A stretch of 61,917 nt of DNA from Virgibacillus_P tibetensis (GTDB taxonomy: Bacteria; Bacillota; Bacilli; Bacillales; Amphibacillaceae). Made by a program: the position numbers and the translations under genes. Within the stretch, counting starts at the first letter, position 1. Each line of letters begins with the position of its first letter. Below, piece by piece: positions 18,091 through 26,303 of this stretch. The notes beneath the pieces were generated by a model that made no database searches, had not been told where the DNA came from, and saw nothing but the letters and a program-made list of their open reading frames with translations. The stretch lies in NCBI RefSeq assembly GCF_036026595.1, contig NZ_JARZFX010000017.1:1-61917 (forward strand), read 5' to 3'.

Positions 18091-18427
18091 CTAAATGGCA
18101 CGAAATACCACTCCGTCAAACTTGGAAGTGCATCGGAATACATAACAGTAATTACTTGTAACCTGAAACGGAATAACTTGTCCAGATTTTATTACTTCAT
18201 TTATGGAATATGCCTCTGGAGGAAAAGGAGGTTCATACTCAGAACGATAAATATTTACTGGGTTATCTGGTTCTAATAGTTTTAATCGTTTTTCTCGGGC
18301 TGATCTAATTTTTGTTCCTCATTTTTGGCCAAGCTTATACCAGGGATAGAAAAAGTTACTATAAGACCTATGAGAATAATCGTAATTTTTCTTGTTATTT
18401 CAATAACCTTAAGCTTATTCTATCCAC
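18091..18427 (-). pseudogene. frameshifted gene for a small secreted protein
   Basis: On the minus strand three overlapping pieces in different frames join into one protein. A GTG start at 18427 begins MDRISLRLLK; a second frame gives a signal-peptide core (ITIILIGLIVTFS..GISLAKNEE); the third gives REKRLKLLEPDNPVNIYRSE and ends CTSKFDGVVFRAI before TAG at 18091. The second break is in a run of five A (GAGAAAAAC). The whole would be about 105-110 aa. I do not recognise the family. Either the gene is dead or the assembly has indels here. Confidence 0.5.
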
Positions 18428-18834
18428 TTTATTGAATTATGCTTAATCTTCTTAAGCTAAACATCCTGCATAAATTCAACAGAAAGGTGCTTCTTCCTTC
18501 CCCGTTAGTAAAAACACTCCTTATGTCTATAATCCTATTATGTTGGAAATAATCCTTTAACATTACTTTTTTAGAACCATGTGCGATATTATGTTCTGAT
18601 TAAATTCCTTCTCGTTCTCTTCTTCGCTTGCATGTTCAATGATTGAAAAGTTCGGGTAATAAGGTGGTCTTCAACAGGATAGTATTTTTATTATTAATTG
18701 CTTTGATTGAAAACAACTCTAAATATTTTTTAAAAATAAGGAAAGAATACATTTGGCATGATTTAAAAAGCAATTTCCTCGTTTAAATCATCACTACTTT
18801 TAGATATAGCCATTGAAAGGCGGTCTTATATACC
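18428..18834. other. no gene recognised; upstream region of MFS gene
   Basis: AT-rich 400-bp stretch. No open frame with a ribosome site, no clear hairpin with T run. The MFS ribosome site (GAAAGGCGG) lies at its right end. Confidence 0.5.
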
Positions 18835-20022
18835 ATGGGTAAGGTAAAAGTTAAACTATGGACACACCAGTATTTAATTATTATATTATTGTCTTTAGTC
18901 ATGTTCGCTTCTTTTTATATGATTACTGCAGGTTTCCCCATCTTTGTAACAGCCATTAATGATAATCCTGCGATTGCAGGAATAATGACCACAACCTTAA
19001 TGACAGCATCACTAATTACACGCTTTTTTGCAAGTGTAATTATCCAAAAAGTTAACATGAAATTACTCCTCATTATTTCCCTCATTTATTTTTTGGGCAC
19101 AATCGGTCTTACTTTTGTAAATCAGTCCATCGGATTTTTAATATTCATTAGAGCACTACAAGGTATTGGTTTTAGTATGCTTACGATGTTGGTCTTTACG
19201 ATATCAAGTAATATTGTTCCTAAATCTCGATTAGGTGAGGGCATTGTTTTTTTCGCAATGTCTACAAGCGTTGGGACGACAATTGGACCACTAATCGCTA
19301 TTGCTTATCTTGCAAATTATTCTTTCCAGTCGTTGATGATGTTGACTCTGGGCCTTATGTCTTTTTCACTTGTGTGCAGTTTTTTTACAAAGAATACAGT
19401 TAAACAAGAAAAGGAAATTCCACAGACTACCGCTAATGAACCTTTCTATAAGTACATGTTCGATAAGCGCGTCCTTCTTCCGTGTATTTTGGTATCGTTA
19501 AATTACATGACAATTGCTGGAACGGTAAACTTTATGGGGGCGTTTGGTAATGAGATCAATGTTGGCGGAAGTATTTCGCAGTTCTTCATCGCACAGGGGA
19601 TTGCAATGGTATTAGTTCGTACTTTCTCCGGTAAAATTTTTGATCGATTCGGTCACAGAATCCTTATTATTCCAGCTGCTATTTCAGGGGCTGTAGGCTT
19701 GATCTTATTAGGCTTCTCTACTAATATGGTGATGGTTCTCGTTTCCGGGGCATTATTCGGAATCGCTTTTGCCATAATCCATCCAATTGGACAAGCTTGG
19801 GCATTAACCCTTGTTCCACCCGAGAAAAAAGCAACAGCCAATTCAATGCTGCTTATTTTTATTGATTTTGGTTTGGCCATTGGATCAATTGGGCTTGGAT
19901 TCTTAGCAAAATTTGCAGGATATGGCATGACCTTTAGCTATTCTGCTGCTTTAATGATTATTATTTTGTTGCTGTATCTAATCGGGAGCAAAAAAACAGC
20001 AGCATTTGAAGCGAATAAGTAA
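18835..20022 (+). CDS. major facilitator superfamily transporter
   Basis: A 395-aa protein with about 12 hydrophobic helices. The RALQGIGFSMLTMLVFTI segment in helix 4 and GKIFDRFGHR in the loop between helices 8 and 9 fit the MFS_1 drug-efflux branch (YwoG/YfkF-like). A cytoplasmic linker with TVKQEKE separates the halves near residue 190. The ATG follows GAAAGGCGG. The substrate is unknown; export of a small toxic compound is the family expectation. Confidence 0.83.
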   Translation: MGKVKVKLWTHQYLIIILLSLVMFASFYMITAGFPIFVTAINDNPAIAGIMTTTLMTASLITRFFASVIIQKVNMKLLLIISLIYFLGTIGLTFVNQSIGFLIFIRALQGIGFSMLTMLVFTISSNIVPKSRLGEGIVFFAMSTSVGTTIGPLIAIAYLANYSFQSLMMLTLGLMSFSLVCSFFTKNTVKQEKEIPQTTANEPFYKYMFDKRVLLPCILVSLNYMTIAGTVNFMGAFGNEINVGGSISQFFIAQGIAMVLVRTFSGKIFDRFGHRILIIPAAISGAVGLILLGFSTNMVMVLVSGALFGIAFAIIHPIGQAWALTLVPPEKKATANSMLLIFIDFGLAIGSIGLGFLAKFAGYGMTFSYSAALMIIILLLYLIGSKKTAAFEANK

Positions 20023-20121
20023 AAGCATTCTGAACGAAGCATAGATAGGAATGTACCATTGTCAACATTGACTTTTGGACAGCCCCTACTTGATTAAAGT
20101 ACCAAGTAAATTAGTAATCAA

Positions 20122-20305
20122 TCACTCTTTTTCATCTAATTCAGAAAATTCCTCATTATCACACCATTTAACTTCAACATTAACGACCATATCCTCCCTT
20201 ATAATTGCTCCATTCCCTCCACCTCTTGAAGTTCTAGGATCAGCTTCGGCTTCTGCCCTTAAGATAAAAAAATCGTCTGTTACTTGAATTTTATAATCTC
20301 TTCAT
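20122..20305 (-). pseudogene. small frameshifted gene, unknown family
   Basis: The minus strand has an ATG at 20305 preceded by AAGGAGG, but that frame stops after four codons. A one-base shift opens a clean 60-codon frame (RDYKIQVTDDFFILRAEAEA .. VKWCDNEEFSELDEKE) ending TGA at 20122. The sense composition is protein-like, whereas the plus-strand frame over it is Ser/Pro-rich and is its shadow. Likely a recently broken or misread small gene. The family is not recognised. Confidence 0.4.
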
Positions 20306-20387
20306 TTGCCTCCTTTTTAGCACGTAATCCTCTTACCTATACAAAGTTATTTCGATTTACATACCCTATATTAAGGAGGTGAAATTT

Positions 20388-20825
20388 ATGGAGAGATTTA
20401 TCGCTAAGTTAAGAGGGGTAAACGAAGTACCTCCAGTAAGGACAGATGCTTTTGGAGTAGCTAAATTTCTCGCTAATAAGGATTGCACAAAAATTAAATT
20501 TGAGCTAGAAGTCAACAATATTAGAAATTTTATTCAAGCGCATATTCACTTTGGAGCCCGTGATGAAAATGGACCCGTTCTCGTCTTCCTTTTCGGGGCT
20601 GACCTAGCGACTTTAGAAGATCAAAATGGGATAACCACTCGCAGAGGAGTAGTTACAGGAATTATTACAGATAAGGACATCGTTCCTAATGACGCAGGTG
20701 TAAAAAATGTCAATGACTTACTCATACTAATGCGAAAAGAATTGACGTATGTAAATGCTCATACCGAACAAAATCCTGGTGGGGAAATTAGAGGGCAAAT
20801 CATTCCCCTACGCAAAAGATACTAA
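20388..20825 (+). CDS. CHRD-domain protein
   Basis: A 145-aa protein made of one chordin-type CHRD domain: KLRGVNEVPPVRTDAFG at the start, QAHIHFGARDENGPVLVFLF in the middle and NPGGEIRGQI at the end. There is no signal peptide or lipobox, unlike many bacterial CHRD proteins, so it may be cytoplasmic or spore-associated. The start is the ATG at 20388, eight bases after AAGGAGG; a GTG at 20379 overlaps that site. Function unknown. Confidence 0.85.
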   Translation: MERFIAKLRGVNEVPPVRTDAFGVAKFLANKDCTKIKFELEVNNIRNFIQAHIHFGARDENGPVLVFLFGADLATLEDQNGITTRRGVVTGIITDKDIVPNDAGVKNVNDLLILMRKELTYVNAHTEQNPGGEIRGQIIPLRKRY

Positions 20826-20870
20826 GTGTCTATTGTGCCTGTTCCCCTCCTCCTAATGGGGGACAGACAC
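20826..20870 (+). terminator. GC-rich hairpin after the CHRD gene
   Basis: GTGTCT..CTGT.CCCC pairs with GGGG.ACAG..AGACAC, beginning right after the stop. There is no T run, so it may work as a processing or stability element and not as a true intrinsic terminator. The following 240 bp to 21107 holds nothing recognised. Confidence 0.4.
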
Positions 20871-21107
20871 TAGATGTGTATTTAGATAAAGTTTGATTAT
20901 TTGTAAAAAATTGCGATGTTTATAAAAAAGATTGATCAAAATATCAATCATTTATTTATAGAAATGCTGTGAAATGAAGGTTTTCCCAACAGTCATTACG
21001 TTCCACCCCACTGATTAGTATATATATCATAATACCAATTCTTACATTCAACTATAGTTCAAAAAGACCGCCATATTGACGATCTTCTTATTGTGTTAAA
21101 GCACCGT

Positions 21108-21647
21108 TTAGTTCAACAAGCATAGATTTTTAACCGTATAATGTAGCTCTACAAACTGATTGAATTTTCTAGTACCCTTTAATGATAGGTCTAGTTGATA
21201 ATCACCTTCTCTAAATAATGGAATTCCCTTTCCGATTACAGTTGGGGCAACTGTTAGAATAATTTCATCAACTAACTTTTCCTCTACAAAAGATTGTAGC
21301 AATTCTCCCCCACCCACAATCCAAATATTTTTTCCCTCTTGGTTTTTAAGTTGGTCTGTAAAACTAGCTATATCTTCATTAATAAAACTTACATCTTCGT
21401 TATCCTTAATAGAAGACCTTGTAAAAACATAGCATTCCTTGTTTTTATACGGGAAATCTCCAGTTTCGTGTTTAATTATCCAATCATAAGTTTTTTTGCC
21501 AATCAAAACTGTATCAACAGTATCATAAAACTCTGAATAACCATTATCCCCTTCGCCTTCGGAATTAAATAGCCAATCTAAAGACTCATCTTTTGTTGCT
21601 ATGTATCCGTCCAAACTCGTTGCAATAAACAATACTAACTTTCTCAT
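21108..21647 (-). CDS. dihydrofolate-reductase-family protein (RibD C-terminal fold)
   Basis: A 179-aa protein of the YyaP/YwjB type: RKLVLFIATSLDGYIA at the N-terminus, VLIGKKTYDW near residue 60, and NIWIVGGGELLQ near 115, where GGG binds NADPH. I start it at the ATG at 21647; the frame extends twelve codons upstream but without a better ribosome site. These proteins are NADPH-dependent reductases of unknown substrate and are not true DHFR. The gene lies beside an IS110 remnant, which may mark a rearranged site. Confidence 0.8.
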   Translation of the reverse strand: MRKLVLFIATSLDGYIATKDESLDWLFNSEGEGDNGYSEFYDTVDTVLIGKKTYDWIIKHETGDFPYKNKECYVFTRSSIKDNEDVSFINEDIASFTDQLKNQEGKNIWIVGGGELLQSFVEEKLVDEIILTVAPTVIGKGIPLFREGDYQLDLSLKGTRKFNQFVELHYTVKNLCLLN

Positions 21648-21763
21648 AATTATAACCATTCCTTTCGCTTCGCTCAGGCACAAAACACACTTACTCGTTT
21701 ATTGTTGGGCAATCAGTCAATGCTGTGCTATCCCTATATATCTTAGAAAGGAGCTATTCCCTA

Positions 21764-22477
21764 TGGGTCTAAAATTGTTTATCCCATTTGTTGTGGAATC
21801 GATGTCCACAAAACCTTTGTTGTTGCGTGTATTGCTTCTACGAACAATAAAGGGGTTACTATTTACAAACGCCGTCGCTTTTCTACCTTCACAAAAGGGC
21901 TAAGAGAGCTGTCACAATGGCTTTGTGAAAATGACTGTAAAGATGTTTGTATGGAATCTACCGGGAAATACTGGATTTCCGTGTTTAATGTTTTAGAGGA
22001 TTCCTGCAACATCACTTTAGCGCATCCTAAATATGTTAAAGCTATACGCGGTAAAAAGACGGATAAGAAGGATGCTAAATGGAATGCTGATTTATTCAAA
22101 CATGATCTTGTAGCTAGAAGCTTTATGCCTCCACTATCTATTCGACAGTTGCATGATCTGATGCGTTATCGGTTTAACTGACTAATTTTACATCCAGCGA
22201 GAAAAATCGATTTCAAAACAGTTTAACCGTTTCTAATATCCAGATTGCATCTGTTGTATCAGATACCTTTGGTAAAAGTTCTATGAAGATCATTGACAAG
22301 GTACTAGAAGATCCAACAGATACCGATTTTGATATAGAAACACTCATTCACGGTTCGATGAAAGATAAGATTCCTGATTTAGAGCTTGCTATTGATGGTT
22401 TTATCAGGAGTATTGACGGAATGGTTTCAAGAAACATGGTTCTATCATTCCCATTCTCGGTTGTAAAGTTAAGATAA
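21764..22477 (+). mobile_element. IS110-family element remnant (broken transposase)
   Basis: Frames joined over at least three breaks spell an IS110 DEDD transposase. The N-terminus has GIDVHKTFVVACI (first Asp), then CMESTGKYW (Glu), then RGKKTDKKDAKW (Asp pair). A frameshift near 22178 leads to NSLTVSNIQIASVVSDTFG, and homology is lost after AIDGFI near 22410. Only about half of the protein is present, and the Ser-containing transposase C-terminal (Tnp20) domain is missing. The element is dead. IS110 elements carry a bridge-RNA gene in a noncoding end; the DNA just left of 21764 would be the place, but I could not identify it. Confidence 0.8.
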
Positions 22478-22572
22478 ATAATATAAGTTACCTTCTGTTT
22501 TTCATGCTAGCAGCACTTATAACAGAACTTGTCGAGCGGCACCCTTTAGTTGCATAAGAAATCGCATTTATT

Positions 22573-23640
22573 TCATTTAATTTTTGCCAATTGGTTTATT
22601 ACTTTTATTAACATAAATCTGACACCTTTTCTTTCATAAGAAAAGTCATTAAAAGTACCAATTAAATAGGTATCCATCTTAGGATGATAAAACAAATAGG
22701 CTCCTGTGGCACCTGCATGTCCCCAAACATTAAATATTTTTGGCATGAGTAGTGGAACTGTTTTAAACAGCATAATGCCATAACCATATTCAATTCCTAC
22801 ACCATACTTCGCTTTATCATTCATCATTTTCTCAAGCGTTTCCTTTTTCACCAATTGATAGGATACTAACGCTTTCATAAACTTCAACATATCTTCTCCA
22901 GTAGATACTACTCCACCGCCTGCATAGTCGAGACCTGCATATCCTTTGTGATTTGTTATATTGTTTTTATTAACATAAAAGTCTGCTAAATGTTGGGTAT
23001 CTTTGTCTAATGGATTAGAATAGTGTAGCACAGATGAATTCACCATACCAAGGGGCTGATAAATATGTTGTTTCATAGCTACATGAAATGGTAGACCTGT
23101 TATTTTTTCTATGATTAACCCTAAAAGATGATAGTTTGTATCGGTATATTTAAAGCCGTTACCTGGAGGAAAATGAGGTTTTTGCTGTTTTTTTGCCCAA
23201 GTTATTGCCTCTTCTGGGCTTATAGTAAAGTTTGGATCATTCAGAAGTTTTTCTAGTAATGGACGGAAATTATCATACAAACCAGACGTTTGATTTAGTA
23301 GATGTTTAATTTTAATTTCATTCGTATAATCTTTACCTTTATAAACATGAAGGTGTTTGACTAATTCTCGATCTAAATATTTGGTTATACCGTCCTCGAA
23401 TGATATTTGATCGTTTTCGTATAAAATACTAATCAAAACGGACGTGAATATTTTTCCTACACTTGCCATATATGCTGGCTGTTTTGGATTCATTGACCCT
23501 TCTGCGATATGTAAATGGATACCTTTCTTTTCTGAATGAACAAGTAAAAATGCACTCTTTACCTTTTTGTCTTTTTGCACTTGTTTTCTGAATGATTTTT
23601 CAATTGAACGGATTACCTTTTCACTTTGTTTTGTTTGCAC
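22573..23640 (-). CDS. beta-lactamase-family serine hydrolase
   Basis: A 355-aa protein of the class C beta-lactamase/penicillin-binding fold. The SxxK motif is SVGK near residues 60-63, the tyrosine motif is YTDTNY, and the third motif is HAGATGAY. I prefer the GTG at 23640, seven bases after GGAGG; an earlier GTG at 23646 overlaps that site. No signal peptide is visible, so it is probably an intracellular esterase or peptidase and not a secreted beta-lactamase. No regulatory partner is adjacent. Confidence 0.82.
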   Translation of the reverse strand: MQTKQSEKVIRSIEKSFRKQVQKDKKVKSAFLLVHSEKKGIHLHIAEGSMNPKQPAYMASVGKIFTSVLISILYENDQISFEDGITKYLDRELVKHLHVYKGKDYTNEIKIKHLLNQTSGLYDNFRPLLEKLLNDPNFTISPEEAITWAKKQQKPHFPPGNGFKYTDTNYHLLGLIIEKITGLPFHVAMKQHIYQPLGMVNSSVLHYSNPLDKDTQHLADFYVNKNNITNHKGYAGLDYAGGGVVSTGEDMLKFMKALVSYQLVKKETLEKMMNDKAKYGVGIEYGYGIMLFKTVPLLMPKIFNVWGHAGATGAYLFYHPKMDTYLIGTFNDFSYERKGVRFMLIKVINQLAKIK

Positions 23641-23789
23641 AGACACCCCTCCATTATTTGATACTAATTTTATTCTATTTACTGCTCGTTAGCTTAATAA
23701 TATATTTTTATTTTAACATTAAAATCCACATTATTACTTAGAAAATTCCAGATTATTCAAAAGGTTAAATATCCATTGTTATATTTCAA

Positions 23790-23820
23790 TTATATTAGAT
23801 GACGTTACGTCACCTACAAT
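23790..23820 (+). promoter_or_regulatory. MerR-type promoter with dyad in a long spacer
   Basis: ATGACGTTACGTCAC (23799-23813) is a near-perfect dyad directly before TACAAT (23815-23820). A weak TTATAT at 23790-23795 leaves a 19-bp spacer, the spacing typical of MerR-activated promoters. It lies just upstream of the truncated MerR gene. Confidence 0.45.
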
Positions 23821-23842
23821 CTTTATTTTCAGGAGGAATCAA

Positions 23843-23944
23843 ATGAAATGATGGATAATAGGACAGGTATCTAAACAGCGAAATATCTCTGTTCGAACAC
23901 TTCGTTATTATGATCAGATAAATCTCCTCACACCAAGTTTTTAG
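23843..23944 (+). pseudogene. MerR-family regulator stub
   Basis: After AGGAGG and ATG-AAA-TGA, the frame TGG-ATA-ATA reads IGQVSKQRNISVRTLRYYDQ and stops at TAG 23944. This is the N-terminal helix-turn-helix of a MerR regulator with an extra in-frame stop codon near the start and everything after the first 30 residues missing. The 220 bp that follow to the terminator contain no rest of the gene. Confidence 0.65.
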
Positions 23945-24116
23945 GTTTAATTTTTATAAATAAGTTTGATTATTTCAGCAATCCTTATTCCATTAAACTC
24001 CCCGTTAGTAGTGTAATCTTTCACAAACTCTGTATTTATTTTAACATAAATACCCATATTCCCTTATATGAATTTACTAAATATTACAACTCACACTTAA
24101 GTTCACAATAAAAATA

Positions 24117-24148
24117 CACACGAGATTTCTCTTATGAAAACCCGTGTG
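24117..24148 (-). terminator. terminator of the peptidase C26 gene
   Basis: On the minus strand CACACG and CGTGTG arms, extended by partial pairing inside, are followed by TATTTTTATT. It lies 20 bp past the stop at 24169. Confidence 0.7.
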
Positions 24149-24168
24149 CTTTTATATGCACGTTTACT

Positions 24169-24891
24169 TTAGTTCTTTCTATTCTCTTTACATGCTTCAA
24201 TAAACCCTTTATAAATCTTCAACGAGGCTTCATCTCCTGAACCAACCATTCCTTCAGGATGCCATTGCACACCAAGTACAAAGGCATGCTCGTTACTCTC
24301 TACAGCCTCAATTACCCCATCACTGGCTTTTCCTCCTACTTGAAAAGAGTTAGGGACACGTCGGTTTGCTTGATGATGCAAACTATTTACGCGGATCTTT
24401 TCTGATCCTGTTAACTGATGAAGTAAAGAACCCTGTGTAACGTTCACAAAATGCGATCCGTAATCAATCGGCGCCTTTTGCCTATGTTGAAGCAATTGTC
24501 CGTCAACTTGAGCATAAATATCCTGATACATATCTCCACCCGCAGCAATATTTAGCGTTTGGCAGCCACGACAGACACCCAAAATCGGTTTACCCATTTC
24601 GAGTAATTTTTTCATTAATAGAATCTCGAATGTATCCCGTTCGGGAATTATCGTTCCAAGATTCGGATGCGGCTCTTCGCCGAAAAGTGTTGGATCAATA
24701 TCATACCCTCCAGTAGCATATAACCCGTCAATTTGAACCGCAATTTGTTCGATATCTTCATCTTTTAGAAGATAGGGCAGGACAATAGGCATTCCTCCTG
24801 CTTGGCTGATTGCTTTTACATTATTATTAGTTACCTTGTAATATGATCTATCGACTTCCATTGAAGAAGTAAGTCCAATTACTGGTTTCAT
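24169..24891 (-). CDS. peptidase C26 family gamma-glutamyl hydrolase (PuuD-like)
   Basis: A 240-aa class-I glutamine-amidotransferase-fold hydrolase. The nucleophile Cys107 lies in GVCRGCQTLN and the catalytic His in GVQWHPEG. RDTFEI and the GGYDIDP loop are as in gamma-glutamyl-GABA hydrolases. It could cleave gamma-glutamyl-GABA or a similar gamma-glutamyl amine. The start is the ATG at 24891, after GGGGG; a TTG at 24897 is less likely. No other puu genes are nearby, so the pathway is not certain. Confidence 0.85.
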   Translation of the reverse strand: MKPVIGLTSSMEVDRSYYKVTNNNVKAISQAGGMPIVLPYLLKDEDIEQIAVQIDGLYATGGYDIDPTLFGEEPHPNLGTIIPERDTFEILLMKKLLEMGKPILGVCRGCQTLNIAAGGDMYQDIYAQVDGQLLQHRQKAPIDYGSHFVNVTQGSLLHQLTGSEKIRVNSLHHQANRRVPNSFQVGGKASDGVIEAVESNEHAFVLGVQWHPEGMVGSGDEASLKIYKGFIEACKENRKN

Positions 24892-25066
24892 ATTCAATCT
24901 CCCCCTTCAGATAATCAGTATACTTTTCTTAAGTTTAATTGCCCCTGGAACTTCTGTCTACTACAATTAATGCTTCCTAAGTTAACCTCGAGTCCATACA
25001 AACAACTCGAAAAATGATATAGTTATTTAATATAACTTAAGGACACCTAGATAGGGGACGAACAAA

Positions 25067-26242
25067 TTGTCAAAAAGTAATTCATTAACACCATTAAAAA
25101 TGCTGTTATTCAGCTTTCATGCAACAAACACGATTATTCTAAGCTACTTGCCATTATACTTGAAATATAAAGGTCTGAACGGGACGGAAATTGGTTGGGT
25201 TTTAGCCATCGGTCCTCTCGCTTCTATATTTGCACAGCCGTTTTGGGGGTATATGAGTGATAAATATAAAACCGTAAAAACTATGATTCAAATCTGTATC
25301 ATTGGACTTCTAGTCTTTAGTGTAATATTTTTCCAAATGGATACATTAATTGCAATTCTTGTTATGGGTGCCATTTTTTATTTCTTTGTTACGCCTATTG
25401 GCGCCCTAGGGGATAGCCTGGCACAACGGCGGGCAGATGACTTAGGTGTGTCTTTTGGGGCAATACGGATGTGGGGTTCTGTCGGTTTCGCAACTTCTTC
25501 CTTAATTATAGGAGAAGTGCTGACCAGAGTCGGGATTCAATATATGATTATTCCATTTTTATTCTTCGGATTTATCGCCCTGCTGGTAACCTTCAAGCTT
25601 ACTGATGTAAAGGTAGAATCAGAACCAGTTAAACTGAGTGATGTTACAGCAATTATTAAAAATAAACCATTTGTTATTTTTCTGTTGTTCATTATGTTCC
25701 TTACTATTACCCACCGGGCAAATGATAGCTTTATGGGATTATATATCACACAGCTTGGTGGTAGTGAAGGACTAGTTGGGTTGGCATGGTTTGTAGGTGT
25801 TTTAACAGAGGCCCTTGTATTTGCAACTGCAGGCTTCTGGTTTAAGAAATACCACCCATTAGTGTTTATTATTGTCGCAGGAATCATTTACAGCATCCGT
25901 TGGTTTCTATACGCGGCGGTGGATAACCCGATGCACATTATCGGCCTTCAATTCATGCATGGATTAACATTTGGCGTATTTTATTTAGCAGCATTTAACT
26001 ATGTATCCCGGCTAATACCAAAATTACTGCAGTCTACTGGTCACCTTATTTTTTTCGCAACATTTTTTGGATTATCAGGAATCATCGGCTCTCTCGCGGG
26101 TGGTGCGCTAATTGATACAGCTGGTGGAGCAACCTTGTACTTCGGAATGGGAAGCCTTGCATTAGTAGGAACGATATTACTGACTATTTATCATATATTG
26201 CCATATGGAAAAGAAGTATTTGTTCATAGAAAATCAAAATAA
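25067..26242 (+). CDS. MFS transporter (MFS_1-like / LacY-type branch)
   Basis: A 391-aa membrane protein with about 12 helices. The N-terminal region FSFHATNTIILSYLPLYL and the QPFWGYMSDKYKTVK loop, then FGAIRMWGSVGFA in helix 5, fit the MFS_1_like group related to nucleoside/sugar symporters (YwbF-type). The start is TTG, eight bases after AGGGG. It ends 18 bp before a strong terminator shared with pbuG. The substrate is unknown. Confidence 0.82.
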   Translation: MSKSNSLTPLKMLLFSFHATNTIILSYLPLYLKYKGLNGTEIGWVLAIGPLASIFAQPFWGYMSDKYKTVKTMIQICIIGLLVFSVIFFQMDTLIAILVMGAIFYFFVTPIGALGDSLAQRRADDLGVSFGAIRMWGSVGFATSSLIIGEVLTRVGIQYMIIPFLFFGFIALLVTFKLTDVKVESEPVKLSDVTAIIKNKPFVIFLLFIMFLTITHRANDSFMGLYITQLGGSEGLVGLAWFVGVLTEALVFATAGFWFKKYHPLVFIIVAGIIYSIRWFLYAAVDNPMHIIGLQFMHGLTFGVFYLAAFNYVSRLIPKLLQSTGHLIFFATFFGLSGIIGSLAGGALIDTAGGATLYFGMGSLALVGTILLTIYHILPYGKEVFVHRKSK

Positions 26243-26260
26243 ATAAAAGAACTCCATCTT

Positions 26261-26292
26261 AAAAGGCTGATGCAGATGCATCAGCCTTTTTT
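26261..26292. terminator. bidirectional terminator between MFS gene and pbuG
   Basis: AAAAGGCTGATGCA and TGCATCAGCCTTTTTT form a perfect 14-bp stem with a 2-nt loop and T runs on both strands. It serves the convergent MFS (plus) and pbuG (minus) genes. Confidence 0.92.
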
Positions 26293-26303
26293 AAATCTAT
26301 AAA

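Noticed and set aside
18037..18276. 79-aa plus-strand frame after msrA
   Set aside because: Begins inside a terminator hairpin and is the shadow of the minus-strand secreted-protein pseudogene.
20075..20287. 70-aa plus-strand frame rich in Ser and Pro
   Set aside because: Shadow of the minus-strand small pseudogene; no ribosome site.
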